Shown in pieces: positions 8,694-17,534 of a DNA stretch of 64,000 nucleotides. Both the position numbers and the translations under genes were made by a program. The notes below the pieces were generated by a model. The model did not search any database, was not told the origin of the DNA, and saw only the letters and a list, made by a program, of their open reading frames with translations. Numbering within the stretch: the stretch's first letter is position 1; each line of letters begins with the position of its first letter. The DNA comes from Hoeflea sp. (lineage in GTDB: Bacteria > Pseudomonadota > Alphaproteobacteria > Rhizobiales > Rhizobiaceae): positions 186,001-250,000 of the forward strand of contig NZ_NVXQ01000004.1 of the NCBI RefSeq assembly GCF_002733955.1, given 5' to 3'.

Positions 8694-9254
8694 ATGGGCG
8701 AGCACAACCCCTTTGGCGACATGCATGCAACCACCATCATCACCGTGCGCAAGGGCGCGCAAGTAGTCATGGCCGGTGACGGCCAGGTCAGCCTTGGCCA
8801 GACGGTGATGAAAGGCAATGCGCGCAAGGTGCGCCGGATTGGCAAGGACAATGACGTGATTGCCGGATTCGCCGGTGCAACAGCCGACGCGTTCACGCTT
8901 CTGGAACGGCTTGAAGCCAAGCTCGAACAATATCCCGGACAGCTGACCCGGGCGGCGGTGGAACTGGCCAAGGACTGGCGCACCGACCGGTACCTGAGAA
9001 AACTCGAGGCGATGATGCTGGTGGCGGACAAGACCGTGACGCTGGCGATCACCGGCAATGGCGACGTGCTGGAACCCGAGCACGGCACCATGGCGATCGG
9101 ATCGGGTGGCAATTATGCCTTTGCCGCTGCCCGCGCGCTGATGGACAGCGACAAGTCGGCGGAAGAAGTTGCCCGGCGGGCGATGGAAATTGCCGGTGAC
9201 ATCTGTGTCTACACCAATTCCAATATCGTGATCGAAACCCTTGAACTCGATTGA
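8694..9254 (+). CDS. hslV: ATP-dependent protease HslVU, peptidase subunit
   Basis: 186-residue Ntn-hydrolase (proteasome beta-type) subunit that forms the dodecameric core of HslVU. As in other rhizobia there is a 12-residue propeptide-like extension before the catalytic Thr ([12 protein letters not shown], Thr13), so N-terminal processing would be needed. [20 protein letters not shown] is the conserved next block (in part) and AIGSGGNYA is near the end. The ATG at 8694 is chosen by homology and by the AGGAAAGG site. It overlaps the next gene by 14 bases if that starts at TTG. Confidence 0.96.
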   Translation: MGEHNPFGDMHATTIITVRKGAQVVMAGDGQVSLGQTVMKGNARKVRRIGKDNDVIAGFAGATADAFTLLERLEAKLEQYPGQLTRAAVELAKDWRTDRYLRKLEAMMLVADKTVTLAITGNGDVLEPEHGTMAIGSGGNYAFAAARALMDSDKSAEEVARRAMEIAGDICVYTNSNIVIETLELD

Positions 9255-9804
9255 CGCCGAGCGGATCGGCTTCCGGCCGGTCGCTCCGGATGATTACCCG
9301 CTTCTTGAAAGCTGGCTCGACAGCCCGCATTGGCGCGAGTGGTGGGGCGAACCTGCCACAGAGCTGGGTTACATCCGCGACATGGTCGAGGGCAGAGACA
9401 CGACCCGGCCATTTCTGTTTCTGCTGGACGGCGCGCCCGCCGGCTATATCCAGGTCTGGACCATCGCCGATCAACTCAAGGAACCGTGGCTGAGTGAAGC
9501 CCCGTGGATGACCGAGGTTCCGGCTGACAGTGTCGGCGTCGATATCTCCATCGGTGCCGCAGCACAGCTGTCACGCGGGCTGGGCTCGACAGTGGTGCGG
9601 CTTTTTGCCGAGCGGCTTAGAGCCAAAGGCCACGCAACGATCCTGATCGATCCGTCTATCACCAATCTCCGGGCGATTCGCGCCTATGAGAAGGCCGGCT
9701 TCAGAAAATGGATTGTTTCACGTGAATCATCGGGCCAGGGTGAAACCCTGATCATGAAGTTTGCGCCCGACGGCGCGTCGGATGAAAGCAAGGTGGCCGA
9801 ATGA
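9241..9804 (+). CDS. GNAT acetyltransferase, AAC(6')-like
   Basis: About 187 residues. Acetyl-CoA-dependent N-acetyltransferase of the GNAT fold, resembling aminoglycoside 6'-N-acetyltransferase/IucB-type proteins: [15 protein letters not shown] at the N-terminus, the tryptophan-rich WREWWGEP, a motif A region around [13 protein letters not shown], and [13 protein letters not shown] (motif B) near the C-terminus. The substrate is unknown and resistance should not be assumed. No ATG is available near the N-terminus; TTG at 9241, inside the hslV end, is the likely start. A parS-like site lies in codons for VSRES (9714-9729). The stop overlaps the next gene (ATGA). Confidence 0.82.
   Translation: MNSIDAERIGFRPVAPDDYPLLESWLDSPHWREWWGEPATELGYIRDMVEGRDTTRPFLFLLDGAPAGYIQVWTIADQLKEPWLSEAPWMTEVPADSVGVDISIGAAAQLSRGLGSTVVRLFAERLRAKGHATILIDPSITNLRAIRAYEKAGFRKWIVSRESSGQGETLIMKFAPDGASDESKVAE
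9714..9729. other. parS: parS-like ParB-binding site inside the GNAT gene
   Basis: TGTTTCACGTGAATCA matches the canonical TGTTTCACGTGAAACA at 15 of 16 positions. It lies about 11.6 kb from the putative oriC, on the opposite side from parAB. The bases are read as V-S-R-E-S in the GNAT frame. Confidence 0.85.
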
Positions 9805-10964
9805 TTGACGAAGCGACGCTTGATCGCGCGGTCTCCGCAGGCATCCTCGACGCTGCTCAGCGCGATGCGCTTGTCGCCCTCGCCGCTTCGGAGAGCTCGC
9901 CTTCTGTCCGGAAGCCCGAAGCCGCACCGCCATCGGTCGATGACCAGATGCGCCTGGTGGGCGGAGGCAACGACATTTTCGTCACGGTGGGGATCGTGCT
10001 TTTGTTTTCCGGCGCACTGTTTGCGCTGCAGGCGGTGCTTCCCAGCAACAGCATGGTTCTGGCGGGCCTGCTGGCGGCGGCAAGCTGGGCTGTTGCCGAA
10101 ATCGTCACAAGGCAAAAGCGGATGCGACTGTCGAGCACGGTGCTGGCCCTGGTGTTCAGTGCTTCGGTTTTTGCACTACTCTCGGATTTCATCAGCGCGC
10201 GTTTCGGGCTTGCCGGCGGCATCAACCCGATTTCGCTGTTCGCGCTGAGAGACGATGCGGTTCCGATCGGCCTGGTAATGGCCGGCGGGCTTATAGCCGC
10301 AGCCGCTGTCTATTTCCTGAGGTTCAAGGTGCCGGTGCTGGCGGCGGACGTAGCCGTGGCTGCAACCGGCCTGGCCTTTTTCGCGGCGGTGCTGGTCACC
10401 TATGACGGGATTGTCAGCGGCGCGATCGCTGCGCCGGGTGCCGAGCAGCTGGCACAAGTTCTATCCACCGCGCTTGTCATTCCGCTGATCTGCGGCGTGT
10501 TAATCTTTGCGGTGGCTGTTGCTCTCGACCTGCACGACCGCGACCGCCAGACAGTCTGGTCCGATTGCGCCTTCTGGCTGCACGTGGTGTCGGCGCCGCT
10601 GCTGGTGCATCCGCTTTTCATCCTGGCCACCGGCCAGGAGGGCCTTACCGGCGGCATCGAACCGGTAGCAGGCGCAGGTGTGCTTCTCGGACTGATGATG
10701 GCCGCATTCGTGCTGGTGGCGCTGGCGATCGACCGCCGCTCGCTGCTGGCACCGACACTGGCCTATTTCGGCTCCATCGGCATTTACTACCTGATCAACG
10801 GTGCGGCCAACACGACCGGTATCCCGCCATTTGCGCTGATCCTGGTCAGCATCGGCGCTCTCGTCATCCTGTTCGGCGCGGGCTGGCAGCGGATCCGCGG
10901 GTTGATTATCCGGCCGCTGCTTCCCACATCGCTGCTTAACAGACTTCCCCCGATAAAGGCATGA
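9801..10964 (+). CDS. Polytopic membrane protein of unknown function
   Basis: 387 residues. A soluble N-terminal stretch of about 55 residues ([26 protein letters not shown]) resembles the start of DUF2157-type proteins. It is followed by about ten hydrophobic helices between residues 58 and 365 and a short basic tail. No catalytic motif was recognised. It starts on the GNAT stop (ATGA) and ends 7 bases before hslU, so it sits in the middle of the hslV-hslU transcript. Function unknown; a link to protein quality control is only contextual. Confidence 0.8.
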   Translation: MIDEATLDRAVSAGILDAAQRDALVALAASESSPSVRKPEAAPPSVDDQMRLVGGGNDIFVTVGIVLLFSGALFALQAVLPSNSMVLAGLLAAASWAVAEIVTRQKRMRLSSTVLALVFSASVFALLSDFISARFGLAGGINPISLFALRDDAVPIGLVMAGGLIAAAAVYFLRFKVPVLAADVAVAATGLAFFAAVLVTYDGIVSGAIAAPGAEQLAQVLSTALVIPLICGVLIFAVAVALDLHDRDRQTVWSDCAFWLHVVSAPLLVHPLFILATGQEGLTGGIEPVAGAGVLLGLMMAAFVLVALAIDRRSLLAPTLAYFGSIGIYYLINGAANTTGIPPFALILVSIGALVILFGAGWQRIRGLIIRPLLPTSLLNRLPPIKA

Positions 10965-10971
10965 TCCCGAC

Positions 10972-12279
10972 ATGAGCAATTTCTCCCCCCGTGAAACCGT
11001 CACCGAACTCGACCGGTTCATCATCGGACAGAGCGACGCCAAACGTGCCGTTGCCATTGCGCTGAGGAACCGCTGGCGCCGGCAGAAGCTCGAAGGGATG
11101 CTGCGCGAAGAGGTGATGCCGAAAAACATCCTGATGATCGGACCGACCGGCGTCGGCAAGACCGAGATCTCTCGCCGCCTGGCCAAGCTGGCCGGAGCGC
11201 CCTTCGTCAAGGTGGAAGCCACCAAGTTCACCGAGGTCGGCTATGTCGGCCGCGATGTCGAGCAGATCATCCGCGATCTGGTGGAAGTCGGCATCGCGCT
11301 GGTGCGCGAACGCAAGCGTGGCGAAGTCGAAGCCAAGGCAAAGCTGAATGCCGAGGAGCGGGTGCTCGATGCACTGGTCGGCAACACGGCGTCGCCCGCG
11401 ACCAGGGAGTCATTCCGCAAGAAGCTGCGCGACGGCCTGCTCGACGACAAGGAAATCGAGATCGAGGTGGCCGACACCTCGTCAGGCATGCCGCAGTTCG
11501 AGCTGCCCGGCATGCAGGGCGGCAATGTCGGCGTCCTCAATCTGGGCGATCTGTTCGGCAAGGCGATGGGCGGACGCACCCGCAAGATCAAGACCACGGT
11601 GCGCGACTCGCATGATTCACTGCTCAATGATGAATCCGACAAGTTGCTCGACATGGAGCAGGTCCACCAGGAGGCCCTGCAATCGGCCCAGGATGACGGC
11701 ATTGTCTTCATTGACGAGATCGACAAGATCGCAACGCGGGAAGGCGGAACCGGTGCCGGTGTTTCGCGCGAAGGCGTCCAGCGCGACCTGCTGCCACTGG
11801 TCGAAGGCACCACGGTTGCAACCAAATACGGACCGGTGAAGACCGATCACATTTTGTTTATCGCGTCCGGCGCGTTCCACGTGTCCAAACCGTCCGACCT
11901 TCTGCCGGAACTGCAGGGCCGGTTGCCGATCCGGGTCGAACTCAGGGCGCTGGAGAAAGATGACTTCCGCCGTATCCTGACCGAGACCGAAGCCAGTTTG
12001 ATCAAGCAGTATGTGGCCTTGATGGCGACGGAAGATCTGACGCTCGAGTTTACCGAGGACGCGATCGACGCCTTGGCCGAGGTTGCGGTGCATCTCAATT
12101 CAAGCATCGAGAACATCGGGGCGCGGCGTCTGCAGACCGTCATGGAGCGGGTCCTCGACGAGATTTCTTTCACTGCGCCAGACCAGCCGGGCTCGACAAT
12201 CACGATTGATTCAGACTATGTCCGGGAACACGTTGGCGACCTTGCGCAAAATACAGACCTGTCGCGTTTCATTCTGTGA
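10972..12279 (+). CDS. hslU: ATP-dependent protease HslVU, ATPase subunit
   Basis: 435-residue AAA+ unfoldase (ClpY) that feeds substrates to HslV. Walker A GPTGVGKT is at 57-64; Walker B FIDEIDKI is at about 245-252. The GYVGRDVE pore-loop segment and a C-terminal end in LSRFIL match the family tail that inserts into HslV. The I-domain between about 110 and 230 is of normal length. It is cotranscribed with hslV through two intervening genes. Confidence 0.97.
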   Translation: MSNFSPRETVTELDRFIIGQSDAKRAVAIALRNRWRRQKLEGMLREEVMPKNILMIGPTGVGKTEISRRLAKLAGAPFVKVEATKFTEVGYVGRDVEQIIRDLVEVGIALVRERKRGEVEAKAKLNAEERVLDALVGNTASPATRESFRKKLRDGLLDDKEIEIEVADTSSGMPQFELPGMQGGNVGVLNLGDLFGKAMGGRTRKIKTTVRDSHDSLLNDESDKLLDMEQVHQEALQSAQDDGIVFIDEIDKIATREGGTGAGVSREGVQRDLLPLVEGTTVATKYGPVKTDHILFIASGAFHVSKPSDLLPELQGRLPIRVELRALEKDDFRRILTETEASLIKQYVALMATEDLTLEFTEDAIDALAEVAVHLNSSIENIGARRLQTVMERVLDEISFTAPDQPGSTITIDSDYVREHVGDLAQNTDLSRFIL

Positions 12280-12350
12280 GCCGCGATAGCAGGCAACGCA
12301 TGGCAAGCAGGATGTGAAACGGAACCGTGTTCTGGCGGAGAACCGGTGGC

Positions 12351-13355
12351 GTGTCGAAGAGGAAACTGATCGTGCCCAGCAGCAAGCTCAATGCCGTGAT
12401 CGCGATGACCTTCGCATTCAGCATGGGCCTTGCATGGGCGCCGGTCGCCCAGTCGGCCGAAATCGTGGCCAAGGGCAATCGCAACGCGGAGCAGCCGGCC
12501 ATTCCCGGCGCCTCCAAACGCCGAACCCAAGCGACCAAATCGACTTTCGACGCCAAGTACGAGAAAATTCGAGATCTGATCGCCGACGACGCCAAGCTGC
12601 GGCGGAAGATCAAGTCAGTCTCCAAGGCCTACAAGATCGACCCGATCCATATCGTCGGCGCGCTGGTCGGCGAGCATACCTACAATGTCGATGCCTATGA
12701 CCGGCTGCAGACCTATTACATCAAGGCGGTCTCCTACGCCGGCAACCGGTTTCGCTTCGAGCATGACGGAGAGAGTGTCGTCGATTTCGTCAAGCGCCCG
12801 GAATTCGAGGACTGTGACGAGAAGGCGGGATCGGAAGAGCTCTGGACCTGCCGCGAGGAAGTCTGGGAAGACACTTTCCGCGGCAAGAAGGTCGGCGGCA
12901 AGTCCTACCCGAATGATCGCTTTGGCGCCGTGTTCTTTCAGCCCTTCTATGCCGGCCAGACCTTCGGACTGGGTCAGCTCAATCCGCTGACCGCGCTCAA
13001 GCACACGGACCGGGTCAACAAGGTCTCGCGGCTAAGAAAGCTCGATGCGGGTGACGCGTCCGACGTCTACAAGGCAATTATGGAGCCGGATTCAACGCTG
13101 GCCTACATGGCGGCCTCGATCGCCGACTCCATCGACGCCTACAAGAATTTAGCCGGATTCGACATCTCCGGAAATCCCGGCATTACCGCAACACTTTACA
13201 ATGTCGGCAATGCGACGCGGCGTGCCAAGGCTCTGGCCGCCGACAACGCCAGACGCAAGAAGCGCGGCTTGAAACCGAACCCGCCGAGCGAAAACTACTA
13301 TGGCTGGCTGGTCAACGCGCATGAAGACGAGTTGCGCGAAATCATCGAGAAGTGA
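12351..13355 (+). CDS. Secreted DUF1402 protein, probable lytic-transglycosylase-like enzyme
   Basis: 334 residues from GTG at 12351 (GTG at 12327 would add eight). The N-terminus SKRKL plus a hydrophobic stretch ending AQSA-E looks like a Sec signal peptide. The family is known only as DUF1402. I see the ordered signatures of SLT-type lytic transglycosylases: a Glu in VGEHTYN (E108), GLGQLNPLTAL (206 onward) resembling GLMQLxPxTA, then LAYMAASI and a late TLYNVGNATRR resembling AYNAGxG. Function in peptidoglycan cleavage is inference. It follows hslU by 71 bases and is probably part of the same or an adjacent transcript. Confidence 0.82.
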   Translation: MSKRKLIVPSSKLNAVIAMTFAFSMGLAWAPVAQSAEIVAKGNRNAEQPAIPGASKRRTQATKSTFDAKYEKIRDLIADDAKLRRKIKSVSKAYKIDPIHIVGALVGEHTYNVDAYDRLQTYYIKAVSYAGNRFRFEHDGESVVDFVKRPEFEDCDEKAGSEELWTCREEVWEDTFRGKKVGGKSYPNDRFGAVFFQPFYAGQTFGLGQLNPLTALKHTDRVNKVSRLRKLDAGDASDVYKAIMEPDSTLAYMAASIADSIDAYKNLAGFDISGNPGITATLYNVGNATRRAKALAADNARRKKRGLKPNPPSENYYGWLVNAHEDELREIIEK

Positions 13356-13384
13356 CGACATCGCTTGCGGTCCAGTGCCCATAG

Positions 13385-13804
13385 TCAGGCTTGGTCGTCC
13401 GATCCGTGCCGGCCTTTGGTTCTGGGTTCGCCTTCCGCTCCGCGCACATCCCGCCCCGCATCAATCAAGGCCTCAATCTGCTCCAGCGTCGCCACGTCAA
13501 GCTGGCCAATGGCGGCTGCCAGCTTGTTGGCAAGCTCGGTGGCTTTCGGCGCCAGGCCTGATGTGTCGATGGTGACTTTCGGCCGGGACAGGCCCGCGAG
13601 CATCTGCAGTTCCTCGGCCTCGTCCCAGATGATGTTGAAATAGCCGATCACCCGCTGAACGAATTCCCAGCTCGGCTCTGAACGGTTTCCATGTTCCAGG
13701 GCCGACAGATAGGCCGGCGACACTCCGATGGCAGCCGCCATCTGGCGCTGGGTCACGCCGCGTTCGGCGCGCAAACGTCGGATCGCCTCACCGAACGGGG
13801 TCAT
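13385..13804 (-). CDS. XRE-family transcriptional regulator
   Basis: 139 residues. A Cro/CI-type helix-turn-helix occupies residues 5-60 (RRLRAERGVTQRQMAAAIGVSPAYLSALEHGNRSEP). The C-terminal part contains a helical region TELANKLAAAIGQLDVATLEQIEALID and a charged tail. Its start overlaps the smr stop by four bases (ATGA), so it is the last gene of the timA-mltA-smr run. Target operators are unknown. Confidence 0.9.
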   Translation of the reverse strand: MTPFGEAIRRLRAERGVTQRQMAAAIGVSPAYLSALEHGNRSEPSWEFVQRVIGYFNIIWDEAEELQMLAGLSRPKVTIDTSGLAPKATELANKLAAAIGQLDVATLEQIEALIDAGRDVRGAEGEPRTKGRHGSDDQA

Positions 13805-14355
13805 CGCGGGTTGGCCTTTTCCCGGCGCAGGCGGATATACAGCGCACCTTCGCCACCATGCCCCCTGGCGGCATCCTCATAGCCGGAAATCAAAAAGCGG
13901 AATTCGGGCTTCGACAGCCAGACTGGCACGGCCCGCTTGAGCGCGCCTTCGCTGCCGCGCGAGACGCCCTTGCCGGTGATGACAAGAACATAACGGAGCC
14001 CCCGCTCATGGGCGCGGGCCAGAAAGCCGAACAGCAGATTGTGGGCTTCGCTCTGGGTCAGGCCATGCAGATCGATACGGCCGTCAATCGGCAGCCGTCC
14101 ACGGGCCAGCTTGCGGATGACGGGTTTTTCGATCGGATGCGGCGGCTGCCTGACAGCAGGTTTGACGTCGGAGCCGGATGTCACCGGCCTGACCGGCTTC
14201 GGCGGCTTCTGTTGTGGTTGGTCCTTAGCCGGAGTCTCGACGGCGAACCAGTCGTCCTCTGGGATCTCCTTTCCGGGGAAGGCCTCGACCGTGCGCGCGA
14301 TGCGGGCCCAGATGATCCGGTCCTCATGGCTGAGTTTGGGTTTGTCAGCGCTCAT
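13801..14355 (-). CDS. Smr-domain protein
   Basis: 184 residues. A proline-rich, poorly conserved N-terminal half (about 45-85) precedes a C-terminal Smr (MutS2-C-terminal-like) domain with DLHGLTQSEAHNLL (about 103-116), VITGKGVSRG and the terminal GEGALYIRLRR. Smr domains have nuclease or nucleic-acid-binding activity; recent work links them to ribosome rescue, but the role of the rhizobial stand-alone form is unknown. The ATG at 14355 is chosen from the MSADKPKLSHEDR homologous start; longer in-frame starts run into mltA. It overlaps the mltA stop by 11 bases. Confidence 0.9.
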   Translation of the reverse strand: MSADKPKLSHEDRIIWARIARTVEAFPGKEIPEDDWFAVETPAKDQPQQKPPKPVRPVTSGSDVKPAVRQPPHPIEKPVIRKLARGRLPIDGRIDLHGLTQSEAHNLLFGFLARAHERGLRYVLVITGKGVSRGSEGALKRAVPVWLSKPEFRFLISGYEDAARGHGGEGALYIRLRREKANPR

Positions 14356-15475
14356 ACCCGGCCCGCCGCGCTGTTTCCGAACCAGCCGGAGCCAGAATGA
14401 CAAATCTCGCCGCAGCCTTGATCGAACCGGCCATTTCGCCGGCTTTGAACCCGCATCCGGCAAACAGGTCACCGCGCGCCGGCCCGACAATGGCCGTTCC
14501 GGTGTCCTGGGCAATCATCAGCCGGGCAAAGGGCCGTGTTTCATCGAAGTCCTGCAGCCCGGGCGCACTGACAAAGATCGGCGTGCCGAATGTATGAATG
14601 CGCTTGTCGACGGCGAGCGACCGGCCGGGCTCAAGCGGCACCTTGGCAGCAGCAACCGGACCGAGATAATCGTTTTCAACCGCAGCGCTTTCAAAAAAGA
14701 TGAAGGAGCGGTTTTCCCACATCAGGCCGTCGCCCTGGTCCGGATGGGCCGCCAGCCATTGCCGGATGCTGGCCATTGAAATCTCTTCGACAGGAATTTC
14801 GCCGCGCTTGACCAGCAAACCGCCGATGCCGGTAAAAGGATGGCCGCTCTTGGCCGCATAGGTGATCCGCTCCACCCTTCCGTCGGGAAAGCGGAGCCGG
14901 GCACAGCCCTGGACATGGGCGAAGAACACGTCGGCCCGGGATCTTGCCCAGGCGATTTCCAGACCACGACCCTCAAAGGCGCCGCTTTCTATGGCTTTCC
15001 GGTCGGGGCAGCAGGTCGAATCATCGAGCATGAAGGCATAACCGGCGGGTATGCCGGCGGGCGGGTTGTCCGGATCCGGAACCTTGACCAGATTGGACGG
15101 CTTGCGCAGAAACGGAAATCGATAGCCGGATTCAGCGCGCTCGCTGACCTCGACTTCGACCTCGGGCTCGTAATAGCCGGTTACAAATCCCGCGCTTTCA
15201 TCCGGGCCGATCACCACCGGCCTGAACCAGGTCTCGAAGAAGGCTCGGGCCTGAGCGTCGGATGGATAGCCGGATTCAGAGACCGGTTCCGCCAGTGCTG
15301 CAGCATAGGCTGGCCCGAAATCTTCGTGGGTCAGGCCAAGTGATCCGGGACGATAGGACTTGCTGGTTGTCGCGAAACCGGCCGAGCGGCGAAAGGCGGC
15401 AAAGGCTGCCGCCGGCCTGTCATCCGCCCAACCGGGAAGCGCCGAGAAATCTTCCCGCCGCAGCGACAGTCCCAT
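14345..15475 (-). CDS. mltA: Membrane-bound lytic murein transglycosylase A family protein
   Basis: 376 residues with MltA and 3D domains: FVTGYYEPEVEVEV (about 100), the barrel region GCARLRFPDGR, GRGLEIAWARS, and a C-terminal 3D domain with MIAQDTGTAIVGPARGDLFAG carrying the catalytic-type Asp. It cleaves glycan strands to 1,6-anhydromuropeptides. Oddly, the protein starts directly at the domain (MGLSLRREDFSALPGWADD), with neither a signal peptide nor a lipobox. An upstream extension is blocked because the ATG touches the timA stop (TAATG). How it reaches the periplasm is unclear. Confidence 0.92.
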   Translation of the reverse strand: MGLSLRREDFSALPGWADDRPAAAFAAFRRSAGFATTSKSYRPGSLGLTHEDFGPAYAAALAEPVSESGYPSDAQARAFFETWFRPVVIGPDESAGFVTGYYEPEVEVEVSERAESGYRFPFLRKPSNLVKVPDPDNPPAGIPAGYAFMLDDSTCCPDRKAIESGAFEGRGLEIAWARSRADVFFAHVQGCARLRFPDGRVERITYAAKSGHPFTGIGGLLVKRGEIPVEEISMASIRQWLAAHPDQGDGLMWENRSFIFFESAAVENDYLGPVAAAKVPLEPGRSLAVDKRIHTFGTPIFVSAPGLQDFDETRPFARLMIAQDTGTAIVGPARGDLFAGCGFKAGEMAGSIKAAARFVILAPAGSETARRAGYER

Positions 15476-16182
15476 TACTGATCGGCTTCCGTCGCGATCA
15501 GACGCCAGTTGGGATCGCGAGACCGCGTGTCGCGGGCGAAGGTCCAGACATCATTGACATCGGCAACTTCGACAAGATCGCCCTCAACCACTTCGCCATC
15601 CTTGTCGAGGGTGGCCGAAATCAGCTGGCTGATGATCCGCAGCGTGATGTTGGCTTCCGGACCTTTCATTTCGGCCTGGATGATTGCAGCTTTCTCGATG
15701 CCGACGAAATTCGAGCGGACGGTTTCGCCACGCGCCTCGCGCTCGTCGATGGCAGCGACAAAGCCCTCGTAGACCTCGCGGGACAACAGGCCCTTGAGGG
15801 TCTTGCGGTCACCTTCCGCATAGGCCGTCACGATCATCTCGTAAGCCGAGGTGGCGCCGCCGATGAACTCCCTGGGCGAAAACGAGGGGTCTGCGGTCAC
15901 CACTTCACGCAGGCCTTCGTTCAGCTCCGAACCCGGTTCGGCATAGGCATCTACGGCGGCAAAGGTGTCCGGCTCGGCGTTTTCCCGGCCACGCCGGGGC
16001 AACGTCACCACCTTCGGATCGTCCATCCCTTCCGCCGCCTGAGCGTCGTCACGACGCGCCATCTGGTCTAGTGGCGGGCGTTGTTCATGGCCTGTCCGCT
16101 TACCAAGCACGGACCTGAGCTGGATGAATATGATCACCGCCGCCACGAAAAAGAAGAACGTCACAAAATCAAAGGAACCCAT
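15475..16182 (-). CDS. Tim44/TimA-family membrane-associated protein
   Basis: 235 residues: an N-terminal hydrophobic anchor (FDFVTFFFFVAAVIIFIQLRSVLG, residues about 4-26), a charged linker to about 95, then a Tim44-like domain (FIGGATSAYEMIVTAYAEGDRKTLKGLLSREVYEGF in part). Alphaproteobacterial homologues (TimA) are proposed ancestors of mitochondrial Tim44 and sit in the inner membrane; the bacterial function is not settled. First gene of the timA-mltA-smr-XRE run, divergent from fxsA. Confidence 0.88.
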   Translation of the reverse strand: MGSFDFVTFFFFVAAVIIFIQLRSVLGKRTGHEQRPPLDQMARRDDAQAAEGMDDPKVVTLPRRGRENAEPDTFAAVDAYAEPGSELNEGLREVVTADPSFSPREFIGGATSAYEMIVTAYAEGDRKTLKGLLSREVYEGFVAAIDEREARGETVRSNFVGIEKAAIIQAEMKGPEANITLRIISQLISATLDKDGEVVEGDLVEVADVNDVWTFARDTRSRDPNWRLIATEADQ

Positions 16183-16314
16183 TCCCGCCTTCTTTCGGTT
16201 ACATCATCAATTATGATGCATATAATCCCCTCGGGCCCATCAATCAAAGGGTCGCATCATTCTATTTGTCATTGTCTGTACAAACAGGCCGGACCTGACC
16301 TCGGATTCCTCTCC

Positions 16315-16851
16315 ATGCGCTTCTCTCTGATCCCGTTTCTGCTCCTCGTCGTGCCGCTGGCCGAAATCGCGGCATTTGTCGTCATTGGCGGCCAGATCGG
16401 GGTCTGGGCAACCCTCGGCATGGTTCTGCTGACCGCAATCATCGGCAGCTTTCTGCTCAGATGGCAGGGCGTGGGATTGTTCAACCGGATCAACACGGAG
16501 ATCCGGGGAAACCGGGTTCCGGGCCGCGAACTGGTGCACGGGGTGATGATCCTGGTCGCCGGTGTCTTGCTGCTGACGCCGGGATTCGTCACCGACAGCC
16601 TTGGCTTCCTGCTGTTTGTTCCGGCGATTCGCGACCTGGTGTGGCGGTCGGTGAAGGACAGGATCGTCGTCCAGACCATGCCCAGCGGGTTTGGTCCGGC
16701 TGCCGGTCAGCGACAGTCCGGCGACGGCGTGGTCGACCTTGACGAAGACGAGTTTCAACGCAACCCCGACCCGTCATCTCCGTGGTCGGACGAGGACGAG
16801 CGCCTGCCGGGACCCGGCAAGCGGGGCGGTGGTAGCTCAAACGGGTTGTAA
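16315..16851 (+). CDS. fxsA: FxsA-family inner-membrane protein
   Basis: 178 residues with three to four membrane helices: residues about 4-25, 28-47 (GGQIGVWATLGMVLLTAIIGSF) and 75-100 around VAGVLLLTPGFVTDSLGFLL. It ends in a long acidic cytoplasmic tail. E. coli FxsA overproduction relieves F-plasmid exclusion of phage T7, but its normal role is unknown. The ATG at 16315 begins the conserved N-terminus; the earlier in-frame start at 16081 overlaps timA and lacks homology. It is separated from timA by about 130 bases of divergent promoter region. Confidence 0.9.
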   Translation: MRFSLIPFLLLVVPLAEIAAFVVIGGQIGVWATLGMVLLTAIIGSFLLRWQGVGLFNRINTEIRGNRVPGRELVHGVMILVAGVLLLTPGFVTDSLGFLLFVPAIRDLVWRSVKDRIVVQTMPSGFGPAAGQRQSGDGVVDLDEDEFQRNPDPSSPWSDEDERLPGPGKRGGGSSNGL

Positions 16852-16931
16852 GCTAGAAGCTGAAATGCTAGCCAAACCCGGACAATTTACCGTATGACCG
16901 CGTTCGCGGATGAAAAACAGGGAAGAGCCAG

Positions 16932-17447
16932 ATGGCAAAAGAAAAGACCGGCAAAGGCGAAGCAGCAGCAGCACCTGAAGGCCAGGGCAATGGACCAGCA
17001 CCGACACTGAACATTCTGGCTCAGTACATCAAGGATCTCTCGTTCGAGAATCCGGGTGCACCCAAGTCGCTCGGCCCGCGCGAGCAGGCTCCGGAAATCA
17101 ACATCAACGTCAACGTCAACGCCAACCCGTTGAGCGAATCCGAATTCGACGTTGTGCTGACGATGAACGCCCAGGCCAAGTCCGGCGAAACCGTGGTCTT
17201 CAATGTCGAGCTGACCTATGGCGGCGTCTTCCGGGTTGCCAATTTCCCGCAGGAACACATGCTGCCGCTCTTGTTCATCGAATGCCCGCGGATGCTGTTC
17301 CCGTTTGCCCGCCAGATCGTTGCGGATGCAACACGCAATGGCGGCTTCCCGCCGCTGCTGATCGATCCGATCGATTTCGCGCAGATGTTCCAGCAGCGCA
17401 TGGCTGAAGAGAACACCAAGGCTCAGGTTGCCAACAACGTCAACTGA
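16932..17447 (+). CDS. secB: Protein-export chaperone SecB
   Basis: 171-residue tetrameric chaperone that keeps preproteins unfolded and hands them to SecA. Conserved segments are [41 protein letters not shown] and the typical C-terminal [15 protein letters not shown]. Length is normal for alphaproteobacteria. A GGAAGAG site precedes the ATG. A T-rich hairpin terminator follows, and dnaQ converges from the other side. Confidence 0.96.
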   Translation: MAKEKTGKGEAAAAPEGQGNGPAPTLNILAQYIKDLSFENPGAPKSLGPREQAPEININVNVNANPLSESEFDVVLTMNAQAKSGETVVFNVELTYGGVFRVANFPQEHMLPLLFIECPRMLFPFARQIVADATRNGGFPPLLIDPIDFAQMFQQRMAEENTKAQVANNVN

Positions 17448-17482
17448 GACCAGCGTAGACACGATTCTGTTGTCATGTGATT

Positions 17483-17502
17483 GCCGCCTACGGGCGGCTT
17501 TT
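17483..17502 (+). terminator. Rho-independent terminator after secB
   Basis: GCCGCC-TACG-GGCGGC stem-loop followed by TTTT, 36 bases after the secB stop and between convergent secB and dnaQ. Confidence 0.8.
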
Positions 17503-17534
17503 GCATGTCTGGAGGACAGGCAAGCGGGATTGGG

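Noticed and set aside
9241-9804. Aminoglycoside-resistance gene
   Set aside because: Similarity is to the GNAT fold generally; chromosomal, conserved context between hslV and hslU does not support an acquired resistance gene.
10988-10999. Half parS (CGTGAAAC) at the hslU start
   Set aside because: Left arm is CCCCCC rather than GTTTCA, so not a dyad.
16081-16314. Longer N-terminus for FxsA from the upstream start
   Set aside because: Would overlap the divergent timA gene and add non-homologous sequence; ATG 16315 starts the conserved membrane helix.
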